A stretch of 64,000 nucleotides of DNA, from contig NZ_CP197246.1 in the NCBI RefSeq assembly GCF_052076145.1, positions 2,604,001 to 2,668,000 of the forward strand. Reading direction: 5' to 3'. Positions within the stretch are counted from its first letter, which is position 1; every line of letters starts with the position of its first letter. Source of the DNA: Kitasatospora sp052076145 (lineage in GTDB: Bacteria > Actinomycetota > Actinomycetes > Streptomycetales > Streptomycetaceae). Positions 1-8,060 of this stretch are shown piece by piece. The notes beneath the pieces are model-generated. The model was not told the origin of the DNA and did not search any database. It saw nothing but the letters and a program-made list of their open reading frames with translations. A program made the translations under genes and the position numbers.

Positions 1-107
1 TCGGCGAGCGCCTGCTCGTCGCCGCTGACGGAGGGGAAGTCGACCAGGCGGGCGGTCAGCGCGCCGCCGTCGAGGGTCAGGTCCAGGGGCGTGTCGAGGC
101 TGCTCAT
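1..107 (-). CDS. dapE: Succinyl-diaminopimelate desuccinylase DapE, N-terminal fragment
   Basis: Only the first 35 codons lie in the window; the gene runs off the left edge. The start is ATG at 107 on the minus strand. The visible N-terminus contains LTARLVDFPSVSGDEQALA, which matches the start of actinobacterial DapE, the zinc/cobalt M20 hydrolase that releases succinate to give LL-diaminopimelate for lysine and peptidoglycan. dapC lies about 2.4 kb away, so two successive diaminopimelate-pathway steps are close together but in separate units. The call rests on a short stretch; another M20 peptidase is possible. Confidence 0.7.
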   Translation of the reverse strand, partial: MSSLDTPLDLTLDGGALTARLVDFPSVSGDEQALA

Positions 108-276
108 GGTCGCCCAGCCTATCGGTGCACCCTCGCGTCACCCGCCCGGGTCAGTGCGGGCCGACGTGTCGGAGCGCACCCGCAACCGCGCTCCCCGTAC
201 AACCGTCCGAGTAGGTAGGGTGCGGGCGACAGGCGGGCGAGGTCCGGGACAGAACTGCAGGCGAGAGGGAGTGGCG

Positions 277-1305
277 GTGGCCGACAAGGCGGAGGATGGC
301 GGGGCCGGGCGTCGGCGTCGGCCGCTGCGCGCGGTGCTGGTCGGTGTGGTCGTCGTCGCGGTCGCCATGGGCGCCGGGGTGTACTACCTGAAGCGGGGCG
401 ACTTCGTCACGCCGCCGGAGGGCTGCAAGATCAACGCTGCGGCCGGCCAGGGCTCGCTGGATCTGGCCCAGGCCTCGAACGCCGCCACCATCACGGCTGT
501 CACCCTCGCCCGCGGCCTGCCCGAGCGGGCGGCGACGATCGCGCTCGCGACCTCGATGCAGGAGTCCAAGCTGCGCAATCTGGACGGCGGCGACCGCGAC
601 TCGGTCGGGCTCTTCCAGCAGCGGCCCTCGCAGGGCTGGGGCACCGTCGAGCAGATCAAGGACCCGGTCTACGCCACCAACAAGTTCCTCGACAGCCTGG
701 TGAAGGTGCCCGGCTACGCCCGGCTGCCGCTGACCGACGCGGCCCAGCAGGTGCAGAAGAGCGGCTACCCGCAGGCGTACGCCAAGCACGAGACCAACGC
801 GACCCTGCTGGCCTCCGTCTTCAGCGGCCGGGAGCCGGCCGCGCTCAACTGCGTGGTGCACGCCTTCTACGCCCCGCCGGACGCCTCCGGCAGCGCGGCG
901 CCCGGTGACGCGGCGGCCCCAGCGGCGACCCCGGCCGCGACCCCGGCTGCGGCCGTCGCCGCGCACCAGCCGCAGGACGTCTCCGACCGGGTGCGGCGCG
1001 AGTTCGGCAAGGCGGTCTCGGCGGCGCCCGCCGCGAAGGCCGACAAGGACCCGCGCGCGGTGCTGGCCGTCACCCCACAGCCGGCCACCGGCTCGGACGG
1101 CGGCCCGGACGCGCAGCGGCAGGGCGGCTGGGCGGTCGCGCAGTGGGCCGTGGCGCACGCCCAGGAGCTGGGCATCGGCGCGGTGGCGTACGACGGCAAG
1201 GTCTGGCGCTTCGAGAAGCCCCGCGACGGCTGGCAGGCGCAGGCCGGCGGTGCCTCCGCCCAGCAGGTGCTGGTCACGCTCGGCGCACCGGCCTCCAAGA
1301 GCTGA
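277..1305 (+). CDS. Membrane-anchored lysozyme-like protein
   Basis: A protein of 342 residues. GTG 277 is chosen because GAGAGGGA (263-270) lies 6 nt upstream; GTG 271 is in frame but sits on top of that site. Four arginines (12-15) precede a hydrophobic segment at about 19-38, so the protein is probably anchored with its C-terminal part outside. Residues 60-190 resemble the lysozyme-like fold common in actinobacterial cell-wall proteins, with MQESKLRN placing Glu96 where a catalytic glutamate would sit, followed by VGLFQQRP. The C-terminal half is Ala/Pro-rich and then a small domain. Relatives are often labelled as heavy metal transporters, which nothing in this sequence supports. Wall-lytic activity is inferred. 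It is divergent from dapE, with about 170 bp between them. Confidence 0.6.
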   Translation: MADKAEDGGAGRRRRPLRAVLVGVVVVAVAMGAGVYYLKRGDFVTPPEGCKINAAAGQGSLDLAQASNAATITAVTLARGLPERAATIALATSMQESKLRNLDGGDRDSVGLFQQRPSQGWGTVEQIKDPVYATNKFLDSLVKVPGYARLPLTDAAQQVQKSGYPQAYAKHETNATLLASVFSGREPAALNCVVHAFYAPPDASGSAAPGDAAAPAATPAATPAAAVAAHQPQDVSDRVRREFGKAVSAAPAAKADKDPRAVLAVTPQPATGSDGGPDAQRQGGWAVAQWAVAHAQELGIGAVAYDGKVWRFEKPRDGWQAQAGGASAQQVLVTLGAPASKS

Positions 1306-1468
1306 GCCGGCGAAGGGCCGAACCGGCGGAGAGCTGAACCTGTTCGGGGCGGATCGGCCGTTGACGGACTGGTGATCGAGTTACCGCCCGACGGGTGATT
1401 CCTGTCAATCCAGGTGGACGGCGGGAGACTCCGGGGCGCGCGCTCCACCCGGCTGTCCGTACCCCTCC

Positions 1469-1495
1469 CACTCCCCTTGCACGCCAAGGGGAGTG
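1469..1495 (+). terminator. Stem-loop downstream of the membrane-anchored protein
   Basis: An 11-bp perfect inverted repeat (CACTCCCCTTG / CAAGGGGAGTG) with a 5-nt loop, 164 nt after the stop at 1305 and 191 nt before the next start. It is a plausible intrinsic terminator without a clear T-tract. The rest of 1306-1686 holds no gene; it includes a T-rich stretch near 1560-1600 that may carry the promoter of the next gene. Confidence 0.45.
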
Positions 1496-1619
1496 ACGTT
1501 TCCTCAGCCTTCGGCCGAGCGAGGGAAATGTCCGTGATGCCGGAAAAAGGATCGTCAGATCTTTAGTTGTGCTTTACCTTTTCCGGCCGAAACCTTCTGG
1601 CTCCTCCAGCGGTAAACAC

Positions 1620-1641
1620 GTCGTCCGCCAGTGCGGACGAC
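1620..1641 (+). promoter_or_regulatory. Leader hairpin upstream of the secreted repeat protein
   Basis: A perfect 9-bp stem (GTCGTCCGC / GCGGACGAC) closed by CAGT, 45 nt before the ATG at 1687. It does not overlap the ribosome-binding site AGGAG (1678-1682). It may be a leader structure or an operator; no known riboswitch class is recognisable. Confidence 0.3.
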
Positions 1642-1686
1642 CCCCGTGCCCGACCAGACGGGGCAACCTCACCTCTTAGGAGCACC

Positions 1687-2424
1687 ATGTCCCTCCCCCT
1701 CTCGCGCCGGATCGCCCAGGCCGCGCTGCTCGTCGCGGCCGGAGCGACCCCCCTGGTCGCGGCCGGGTCCGCCTCCGCCCTCGACCTGGTGCCGAAGGGC
1801 GATCTCACGTCCGGCATCACCCAGGCCGACGCGCCGGACCCGTCCGCCACGGTGCAGGGAGCGACCCACGAGCTGGGGCAGTCTGCGGGCACCACCGGTG
1901 CGGCCACCGTCGCGGCAGGCGTACCGGCCACCGCCGACGCCACCGGTCACACCGTGGCCGCCGCCCTGCCCAGTGCCGACAAGGCCCTCGGCAACATCAC
2001 CGCCCCCGCCGCCAAGACCGCCGCGACCACCGGCACCCTGGCCAACATCGCGACCACCGTCGCGCCCAAGCTCCTCGACCGGGCCGGCCCGGCCCTCACC
2101 GGCAAGCTCAACCCCGTCGCCGGCCCGCAGCGGTCCGCCACCGCGACCAACCCGCTCGGCAGCCTGACCCACGGCCTGCCCACCGCCGGTCTGACCCAGG
2201 GCCTCCCCACCGGCCCGCTCACCAGCGGCCTGCCCACCTCGGGCCTGCCCACCTCCGGCCTGCCCACCTCCGGCCTCACCAAGGCCCTGCCGCTGGACTC
2301 CCTGACGGGCGGCCAGGACGGCCACCGCCTCGGCGGCGGCTCGCTCCCGCTCGGCTCCAACCCGACCGACGCCATCACCCACCTGCTCGGCGGCGCGCTC
2401 CCCGTCCCGGGCCTGGGCGGCTGA
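1687..2424 (+). CDS. Small secreted Gly/Leu/Pro/Thr repeat protein
   Basis: A protein of 245 residues. ATG 1687 is preceded by AGGAG (1678-1682). Residues 1-31 form a Sec signal peptide: SRRIAQAALL, a hydrophobic core, and predicted cleavage after SASA. The mature protein is rich in Ala, Thr and Pro with no recognised catalytic domain. Towards the C-terminus (nt 2161-2280) it carries short repeats of the type GLPTSGLPTSGLP, so the product is probably an extended, low-complexity extracellular or wall-associated protein. Similar small exported proteins are widespread in Streptomyces and have no established role. It converges on dapC, separated by a shared hairpin. Confidence 0.6.
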   Translation: MSLPLSRRIAQAALLVAAGATPLVAAGSASALDLVPKGDLTSGITQADAPDPSATVQGATHELGQSAGTTGAATVAAGVPATADATGHTVAAALPSADKALGNITAPAAKTAATTGTLANIATTVAPKLLDRAGPALTGKLNPVAGPQRSATATNPLGSLTHGLPTAGLTQGLPTGPLTSGLPTSGLPTSGLPTSGLTKALPLDSLTGGQDGHRLGGGSLPLGSNPTDAITHLLGGALPVPGLGG

Positions 2425-2436
2425 CAGCAACCGGAA

Positions 2437-2467
2437 CAGGGGCGCGGGGAAGTTCCCCGCGCCCCTG
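2437..2467. terminator. Bidirectional terminator between convergent genes
   Basis: A perfect 15-bp inverted repeat (CAGGGGCGCGGGGAA / TTCCCCGCGCCCCTG) around one central base, lying between the secreted protein (ends 2424) and dapC (ends 2489). The arm sequence recurs at 6731-6802. Confidence 0.75.
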
Positions 2468-2488
2468 GGGGCTTCACCACCGGATGCG

Positions 2489-3574
2489 TCAGGCCCGGAG
2501 GCGCTCCACCGCGGCCTGGACGCGCTCGTCGGTCGCCGTGAAGGCGACCCGCACGAACTGCGCGCCCGCAGGCCCGTAGAAGTCGCCCGGGGCGACCAGG
2601 ACGCCCAGCCCGGCCAGCTCGGCCACGGTGTCCCAGCAGGGACGGTCCTGGGTGGCCCACAGATAGAGGCTGGCCTCCGAGTGCTCGATCCGGAAGCCGT
2701 ACGCCTCCAGCGCACCCCGCAGGGCGGCCCGCCGCGCCGCGTAGCGCTCCCGCTGCTCGGCCACGTGCGCGTCGTCCCCGAGCGCCGCGATCGTCGCGGC
2801 CTGCACCGGCGCCGGCACGATCATCCCGCCGTGCTTGCGGATCTCCAGCAGCTCGCGGACGACGACCGCGTCGCCCGCGACGAAGGAGGCCCGGTAGCCC
2901 GCCAGGTTGGAGCGCTTGGAGAGCGAGTGCACCACGAGCAGGCCCTCGTGGTCGCCGCCGCAGACCTCGGGGTGCAGCACCGAGACCGGCTCGGCCTCCC
3001 ACCCGAGTTCGAGGTAGCACTCGTCGCTGACCAGCAGCACCCGGTGCTCCCGCGCCCACTCGACGGCCCGCCGCAGCTCGGCGGGCGCCAGCACCCGGCC
3101 GGTCGGGTTGGAGGGCGAGTTCAGCCAGAGCAGCCGGACCCGCGCCGGGTCCAGCTCCGAGACGTCGTCGTACTCGACCGGCTCGGCGCCGCACAGCCGC
3201 GCCCCGACCTCGTACGTGGGGTAGGCCAGCCGCGGGTACGCGACCTGGTCGCCCGCCCCGAGGCCGAGGTGGGTCGGCAGCCAGGCGACGAGTTCCTTGG
3301 AGCCGATGGTCGGCAGGATCGCCTCGACACCGATCGACGCACCGAGCCGGCGGTGCATCCAGTCGGCGATCGCCCGGCGGAGTTCGACCGGGCCCCAGAC
3401 CGTCGGGTAGCCGGGGGTGTCCGTCGAGGCGGCCAGCGCCTTCTGGATCACCTCCGGGACGGGGTCCACCGGGGTGCCGACGGAGAAGTCGCAGAGCCCG
3501 CCCGGGTGCGCCAGGGCGGTGGCCTTGTACGGCTCCAGCTTGTCCCACGGGAAGACCGGCAGAAGGTCCGACAC
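2489..3574 (-). CDS. dapC: N-succinyldiaminopimelate aminotransferase DapC
   Basis: A class I/II PLP aminotransferase of 361 residues from GTG 3574. It converts N-succinyl-2-amino-6-ketopimelate and glutamate to succinyl-LL-diaminopimelate in the cytoplasm. The start LLPVFPWDKLEPYK, the motif SVGTPVDPVPEVIQKAL and the PLP-lysine region SLSKRSNLAGYRASF are typical of actinobacterial DapC. An in-frame GTG at 3652 would add 26 residues (387 in all), but that extension would have to read through the strong hairpin at 3597-3629 and has no better ribosome-binding site, so 3574 is preferred. fdxA lies just upstream in the same direction, a common actinobacterial pairing. Confidence 0.9.
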   Translation of the reverse strand: MSDLLPVFPWDKLEPYKATALAHPGGLCDFSVGTPVDPVPEVIQKALAASTDTPGYPTVWGPVELRRAIADWMHRRLGASIGVEAILPTIGSKELVAWLPTHLGLGAGDQVAYPRLAYPTYEVGARLCGAEPVEYDDVSELDPARVRLLWLNSPSNPTGRVLAPAELRRAVEWAREHRVLLVSDECYLELGWEAEPVSVLHPEVCGGDHEGLLVVHSLSKRSNLAGYRASFVAGDAVVVRELLEIRKHGGMIVPAPVQAATIAALGDDAHVAEQRERYAARRAALRGALEAYGFRIEHSEASLYLWATQDRPCWDTVAELAGLGVLVAPGDFYGPAGAQFVRVAFTATDERVQAAVERLRA

Positions 3575-3596
3575 CTTAGAACTCAAAAACGGGCGC

Positions 3597-3629
3597 CGCG
3601 CCGCCCCCGGGTGGCCCGGGAGCGGCGCG
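3597..3629 (-). terminator. Hairpin between fdxA and dapC
   Basis: On the minus-strand transcript CGCGCCGCUCCCGGG and CCCGGGGGCGGCGCG pair over 15 bp with one G-U wobble and a 3-nt loop. It lies between the fdxA stop (3670) and the preferred dapC start (3574). It probably reduces read-through, giving more fdxA than dapC message. Confidence 0.55.
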
Positions 3630-3669
3630 TGCGGAGCGTTGTTGGTGCTCACAGCTCAGCTGCCACCGA

Positions 3670-3996
3670 TCAGTGTTCGGCGTTCTGCGGCTCGAGGGCC
3701 GCGATGAACGGGTGGTCCTTGTCGATCATGCCGAGCTTGGAGGCCCCACCGGGCGAACCGAGGTCGTCGAAGAACTCGACGTTCGCCTTGTAGTAGTCCT
3801 TCCACTCCTCAGGAGTGTCGTCCTCGTAGAAAATCGCCTCGACCGGGCAGACCGGCTCGCATGCACCACAGTCGACACACTCATCCGGGTGGATGTAGAG
3901 AGAGCGCGCCCCCTCGTAGATGCAGTCGACCGGGCACTCTTCGATGCACGCCTTGTCCTTGACGTCGACACAAGGCTGCGCGATGACGTAGGTCAC
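3670..3996 (-). CDS. fdxA: Seven-iron ferredoxin FdxA
   Basis: A protein of 108 residues from GTG 3996, with AGGAGG 9 nt upstream. It is a soluble electron carrier with one [3Fe-4S] and one [4Fe-4S] cluster. Cysteines at 9, 17, 21, 25, 40, 43, 46 and 50 match the 7Fe ferredoxin pattern: the 3Fe cluster uses C9/C17/C50, the 4Fe cluster C21/C40/C43/C46, and C25 is the usual extra cysteine. The C-terminus ends in the family's extension (about 60-108). It probably shares a promoter region with the divergent acetyltransferase gene at 4128. Electron partners cannot be read from the sequence; cytochromes P450 and reductases are usual candidates. Confidence 0.93.
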   Translation of the reverse strand: MTYVIAQPCVDVKDKACIEECPVDCIYEGARSLYIHPDECVDCGACEPVCPVEAIFYEDDTPEEWKDYYKANVEFFDDLGSPGGASKLGMIDKDHPFIAALEPQNAEH

Positions 3997-4127
3997 GCTG
4001 TCGTTCCTCCTCGGAAGGGCTGTGGTGCCCAAACTGTTTGCTTGCGTGCGCGGGTGCGCGCGGCGTCGTCGATGCCCGCCCCTAGTATCGCGGGTCAGAG
4101 ACCGCAATTGCACAGGAGGTGCCCCAG

Positions 4128-5126
4128 ATGATCGGCGAAGCCCCCGGAGGCGGCCGCGCAGAGGTCCGGATAGACCGCTCTGACGTGGGACGACGGGTGT
4201 CCGTACGACGCGTTTCGGAGGTCGTTCAGGGGCGTCCGGTGTTCCGCGATGTGGTCGGCGTGCTCGCATCCTGGGACGGCCAGGTCGTGACGGTGATCCC
4301 CCGTGATCGCGAGCCGGTCTCCTTCCCCGAGCAGCTGATGATCGCCGCAAAGACCGTACCTCTCTTCCCGGGCCGTCGGGCCGCCCTTCCGGAAGCCGAT
4401 CCGACGGCCCTTCAGCGACTCGCCACCCGCAGCTGGCCGGCCGTCGAACGGGAGCAGCTCGGCGAGTGGACGCTGCGGGCCGCCGCCGGTTTCACCAGCC
4501 GGGCCAACTCCTGCCAGGCGCTCGGTGATCCCGGCCTGCCGCTGCCCGAGGCGCTGGCCGCCGTCGAGCGCTGGTACGCCGCGCGCGGCCTGCCAGGCGT
4601 CATCGAGATCACCACTCCCGGCTCCCCCGCGATCGACGGCCTCGGCGCCCCGTTCACCCCCGCGCTGGTGCAGACCGCCCCGCTCGCGCCGCTGGTCCGG
4701 GCCGGCGGCGGGTACGAACGCGTACGGCTGGCGCGGACCGCCGGCCCGGACTGGATGTCCCGCTACCACCGGGTCGGCGGCGGCCCGGCCGCCGAGGCGG
4801 CGGCCCGTCAGGTGCTGCACGGCGGCCCGTCGGTCTGGTTCGCCACCGCCCCGGACCCGGCGGGCGGCGCCCCGCTGGCGATCGGGCGCTGCGTGGTGGA
4901 CGGGCCGTGGGCGCACTTCAGCGCCTTGGAGACCGCCCCCGAGGCCCGCCGCACCGGCCTGGCCACCGCCCTGACGGCCGTGCTCGCCTCCCGCGCCGCC
5001 GAGGAGGGCGCCACCGGCGCGTACCTCCAGGTCGAGGCGGACAACGCCGGAGCCGTCGCCCTGTATGACAGGCTCGGCTTCACGACCAGTCACACTTACC
5101 ACTACGCCCGCCTTCCCCAGCGGTAG
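4128..5126 (+). CDS. GNAT-family N-acetyltransferase with N-terminal SH3-like domain
   Basis: A protein of 332 residues. ATG 4128 follows AGGAGG (4114-4119) at 8 nt. Residues 1-80 form a small beta-rich domain (RVSVRRVSEVV...VVTVIPRDRE) like the SH3-like domain of mycobacterial Rv0428c-type acetyltransferases. The C-terminal third carries the GNAT acetyl-CoA signature, with APEARRTGLATALTAVLA as the pyrophosphate-binding loop and QVEADNAGAVALYDRLGF as the final strand and helix. It should transfer an acetyl group from acetyl-CoA to an unknown amine substrate. It is divergent from fdxA and followed 46 nt later by the transglutaminase-like gene. Confidence 0.8.
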   Translation: MIGEAPGGGRAEVRIDRSDVGRRVSVRRVSEVVQGRPVFRDVVGVLASWDGQVVTVIPRDREPVSFPEQLMIAAKTVPLFPGRRAALPEADPTALQRLATRSWPAVEREQLGEWTLRAAAGFTSRANSCQALGDPGLPLPEALAAVERWYAARGLPGVIEITTPGSPAIDGLGAPFTPALVQTAPLAPLVRAGGGYERVRLARTAGPDWMSRYHRVGGGPAAEAAARQVLHGGPSVWFATAPDPAGGAPLAIGRCVVDGPWAHFSALETAPEARRTGLATALTAVLASRAAEEGATGAYLQVEADNAGAVALYDRLGFTTSHTYHYARLPQR

Positions 5127-5172
5127 CGGCAGCACCGACCCACCGGACACTGACTGAAAACTGAAGGCTGCT

Positions 5173-6054
5173 GTGACCGAGCAGAGCAGAGCACGTTTCC
5201 GTACCGAGGCGAGGGCCGAGCACCCGGACGCGGTGCTGCTCTGCCTGCTCGCCGCCGCCGAGCACACCCTCGCGCCGCCGAACCCGGCCGACGTGCTGGC
5301 GGAGGAGCCGCCCACCCTGGAGGCCCTGCTGGCGGCCTGCCAGGCGGCGATCGACCGGCACGCCGCGGCGGTCAGGCTGGTCGTCGCCGAGCGGGCGCCC
5401 GCCACGCCCGAGGAGACGGCCGCCCTGCTGGCCGCCGTGCTGGGCGGGCGGGAGCGCTTCCACGGCCGCCCGGCGGACTACCGGCGGCTGGAGTCCTCAC
5501 TGCTGCCGGACGTGCTGCGGCGGCGGCGCGGCCTGCCGATCATGCTCTCGCTGGTCTGGACGGCCGTCGCCGCCCGCGCCGGGCTGACCGTCCACGGGGT
5601 CGCCCTGCCCGGCCACTTCATCGTCGCGGTCGGCGGTCCGGGCGGCGGCAACGAGTACGTGCTCGCCGACCCGTACCACGGCGGGCGGCTGCTCGACCTG
5701 GACGACGCCGCGCAGCTGACGCTCAGCACCGGGCACCACTTCTCGCCCGAACTCCTCACGCCCGCAGCCCCGTTGGACGTCGTACTACGGGTGCTCGGCA
5801 ACATCCGCAGCTGGGCCACCGAGCGCCCCGAGCACGCCCGCACCCAGCTCTGGGCCACCGAGCTCTCCCTGCTGCTCCCCCGCCACCCCGCCCAGCTCCG
5901 CCTCGAGCGCGCCGAACTCCTCGTCCGCACCGGCGACTTCCTCGCCGGTGCGACCGAGATGGACGCCTACGCGGAGATCCTGGACGCCTTCGACCCCGAA
6001 GCGGCCGCCCGCGTCCGCCACGAGGCCCGCGCAGCCCGTCACCGGCTCAACTGA
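5173..6054 (+). CDS. SirB1-type transglutaminase-like protein
   Basis: A protein of 293 residues from GTG 5173, probably cotranscribed with the GNAT gene 46 nt upstream. The segment LPIMLSLVWTAVAARAGL followed by VHGVALPGHFIVAV is the core of the SirB1/transglutaminase-core-2 family. The cysteine expected of an active transglutaminase is not evident in this core, so an enzymatic function is doubtful. The C-terminal 90 residues are helical with TPR-like character (LRLERAELLVRTGDF), as in SirB1 relatives. The gene converges with the response regulator only 17 bp away. Its role is unknown. Confidence 0.75.
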   Translation: MTEQSRARFRTEARAEHPDAVLLCLLAAAEHTLAPPNPADVLAEEPPTLEALLAACQAAIDRHAAAVRLVVAERAPATPEETAALLAAVLGGRERFHGRPADYRRLESSLLPDVLRRRRGLPIMLSLVWTAVAARAGLTVHGVALPGHFIVAVGGPGGGNEYVLADPYHGGRLLDLDDAAQLTLSTGHHFSPELLTPAAPLDVVLRVLGNIRSWATERPEHARTQLWATELSLLLPRHPAQLRLERAELLVRTGDFLAGATEMDAYAEILDAFDPEAAARVRHEARAARHRLN

Positions 6055-6071
6055 GCCGCCCGCCGCAGGCC

Positions 6072-6698
6072 TTACAGCCAGCCCTTCTCGCGGGCGACAC
6101 GGACGGCCTCGGCGCGGTTGCGGGCGGAGGTCTTCTGGATGGCCATCGAGAGGTAGTTGCGGACGGTGCCCTCCGAGAGGTGCAGCCGCCGGGCGATCTC
6201 CGCGTTCACCGCGCCGTCGGCCGCCGCCGCGAGCACGTCGCGCTCGCGCGTGGTCAGCGGGTTGGCGCCCTCGGCGAGGGCCGCAGCCGCCAGGGTCGGG
6301 TCGATCACCCGCTCGCCGCGCAGGACGCGGCGGATCGCCTGCGCGAGCTCCGACGCGGGGGCGTCCTTGACCAGGAAGCCGTCCGCCCCGGCCTCCATCG
6401 CCCGCCGCAGGTAGCCGGGCCGCCCGAAGGTGGTGGCGATCACGACCTTCGTGCCGGGGCTGCGGCGGCGCAGCTCGGCCGCCGCGTCGATCCCGGTCAT
6501 CCCGGGCATCTCGATGTCCAGCACGGCGACGTCCACGCCGTGCGCGATCGCCGCGTCGACGACCTCGTCCCCCCGGGCCACCTGCGCGACCACGTCGATG
6601 TCCCCTTCGAGCCCGAGCAACGCCGCGAGCGCCTCCCGCACCATCCCCTGGTCCTCGGCAAGCAGGACCCGCACACTCCGTGGCATCTCGTCAGTCAT
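6072..6698 (-). CDS. NarL/LuxR-family response regulator
   Basis: A protein of 208 residues. It has an N-terminal receiver domain with acidic pocket E15/D16, phosphoacceptor Asp61 in AVLDIEMPG and Lys near 111, then a C-terminal LuxR-type helix-turn-helix at about 145-208 (LTTRERDVLAAAADG...IARRLHLSEGTVRNYLS). It is the last gene of a four-gene minus-strand cluster (ABC ATPase, ABC permease, histidine kinase, regulator), so it most likely controls that transporter in response to the adjacent kinase. The gap to the kinase gene (123 bp) contains an inverted repeat, which may separate the regulator's expression from the rest. Confidence 0.9.
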   Translation of the reverse strand: MTDEMPRSVRVLLAEDQGMVREALAALLGLEGDIDVVAQVARGDEVVDAAIAHGVDVAVLDIEMPGMTGIDAAAELRRRSPGTKVVIATTFGRPGYLRRAMEAGADGFLVKDAPASELAQAIRRVLRGERVIDPTLAAAALAEGANPLTTRERDVLAAAADGAVNAEIARRLHLSEGTVRNYLSMAIQKTSARNRAEAVRVAREKGWL

Positions 6699-6730
6699 GC
6701 AGCCAGCCTAGGCAACAGGGCAAGCCGAAC

Positions 6731-6802
6731 AGGGGCGCGGGGAACTGCGCGATCAACCGTGCACCACCGTCACTCCCGTTCTTCGGCGTTCCCCGCGCCT
6801 CT
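6731..6802. repeat. Long-loop inverted repeat of the AGGGGCGCGGGGAA family
   Basis: AGGGGCGCGGGGAAC (6731-6745) and GTTCCCCGCGCCTCT (6788-6802) can pair over about 15 bp with one wobble, around a 42-nt loop, between the regulator and kinase genes. The arm is the same sequence as the terminator at 2437-2467. It could act as an attenuator or processing site. Confidence 0.55.
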
Positions 6803-6821
6803 GGGGGGCCAGCCGGATGTG

Positions 6822-8060
6822 TCAGGCGGACACCCGCCGCAGCGGCACCAGCGCCCGCAGCCGGAAGCCCCTGCCGCGGGGCCCGGGGCCCGTCTCCAGG
6901 CGGCCGTCGACCAGGGCTAGCCGCTCCTCCAGGCCCGACAGCCCGTTGCCCGGCGCGGACTTGCCGGGGCCCCGGCCGTTGTCGGTGACCTCCAGGACGG
7001 CGTAGTGGTCGCCCTCGCCCTCCCAGGTCTCGTCGACGGTGACGGTGCAGAGGGTCGCGCCCTCGCCGTGCCGGACGATGTTGGTGACGGCCTCGCGCAG
7101 GGCCCAGGCCAGTGCCCCGGCCTCCTCGCCGCCGAGCCCGGGGCGGCCCTCGGCCACCTCCGGGTCGGCCTCCAGGGCGACCTGGGCCGCCGTCAGGGCC
7201 GTCCGGGCGGCGGCCAGTTCGACCGGCAGGGTCGGCCTGCGGTAGCCGCCGACGGCCTCCCGGACGTCGATCAGGGACTGCCGGGCGACCTGCTCGATGT
7301 CGGCGACCTGGGCGCGGGCGGCGGCGTCCTGGCTCTGGTCCATCAGCCGCCCGGCGAGCTCGCTCTTGAGGGTGATCAGTGAGAGGGAGTGGCCGAGCAG
7401 GTCGTGCAGGTCACGGGCGAGGCGCAGCCGCTCCTCGGCGGCCGCCAGGTGGGCCACGGCGGCGCGGGCCTCCCGCAGCTCCTTCATGGTGCCGATGAGC
7501 CGTTGCAGGCCGGTCTGGGCGAGGCCGCTGAGGAAGCACGGCAGCAGGATCGCGACCATCGTGTCGGGGTGCGCGTGGACGAGCAGCGAGACGACCAGCG
7601 CCGCCACGGTCACACCGGCCACCCCGGGCAGCCCGTACCGGGGCGGCAGCACCGCACCGACGCAGACCGACCCGTACGTGAACAGCGTCAGCCACGGCTC
7701 GCCGAGCGCGAAGGGCGTCACCAGCGCGATCGCCAGCAGCAGCCCGACGATCAGGTAGTCCCGCTCCTTGTGGCCCGGCCGGACGGACCGGAGGCCGATC
7801 AGCGTGAGGTACCCGCCCAGGAAGACCGCCAGCGCCAGCCAGCCGGCGACCTGCCCGGCGGTGGTGTGGCCACCGCTCGTCAGATCGGTGACGGGGTAGA
7901 GCAGGTAGATCATCCAGATGGACATCCACGAGAGCTTGACCACCAACTGGCGGCGGTTCTCGATCGGCTGGCCCGGGGAGACGTAGAGGCGCCCCCGCCG
8001 CTGCGCTCCGGTGTCGTCGGGGCGGCTGGTCAGGGGCGTCTCGGGCATGACGGTCATCAT
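6822..8060 (-). CDS. DesK-like sensor histidine kinase
   Basis: A protein of 412 residues from ATG 8060, which overlaps the stop of the permease gene (ATGA), so translation is probably coupled; ATG 8057 and 8048 are in-frame alternatives. Residues about 40-185 contain five or six hydrophobic segments forming the membrane sensor. The HisKA_3 motif LRLARDLHDLLGHSLS places the phosphorylated histidine at 219. The ATPase domain follows, with the N-box near ALREAVTNIVRHGEG and the G-box DNGRGPGKSAPGNGLSGL. It probably senses membrane state or the exported compound and phosphorylates the regulator at 6072. Confidence 0.9.
   Translation of the reverse strand: MMTVMPETPLTSRPDDTGAQRRGRLYVSPGQPIENRRQLVVKLSWMSIWMIYLLYPVTDLTSGGHTTAGQVAGWLALAVFLGGYLTLIGLRSVRPGHKERDYLIVGLLLAIALVTPFALGEPWLTLFTYGSVCVGAVLPPRYGLPGVAGVTVAALVVSLLVHAHPDTMVAILLPCFLSGLAQTGLQRLIGTMKELREARAAVAHLAAAEERLRLARDLHDLLGHSLSLITLKSELAGRLMDQSQDAAARAQVADIEQVARQSLIDVREAVGGYRRPTLPVELAAARTALTAAQVALEADPEVAEGRPGLGGEEAGALAWALREAVTNIVRHGEGATLCTVTVDETWEGEGDHYAVLEVTDNGRGPGKSAPGNGLSGLEERLALVDGRLETGPGPRGRGFRLRALVPLRRVSA

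Noticed and set aside
1306..1686. A possible c-di-AMP (ydaO-type) riboswitch before the small secreted protein
   Set aside because: The conserved core sequences of that riboswitch are not present; only simple hairpins were seen.
2161..2280. Short tandem repeats that might suggest a CRISPR or satellite
   Set aside because: They are in-frame GLPTS codon repeats of a secreted protein; there are no spacers of regular length and no cas genes.
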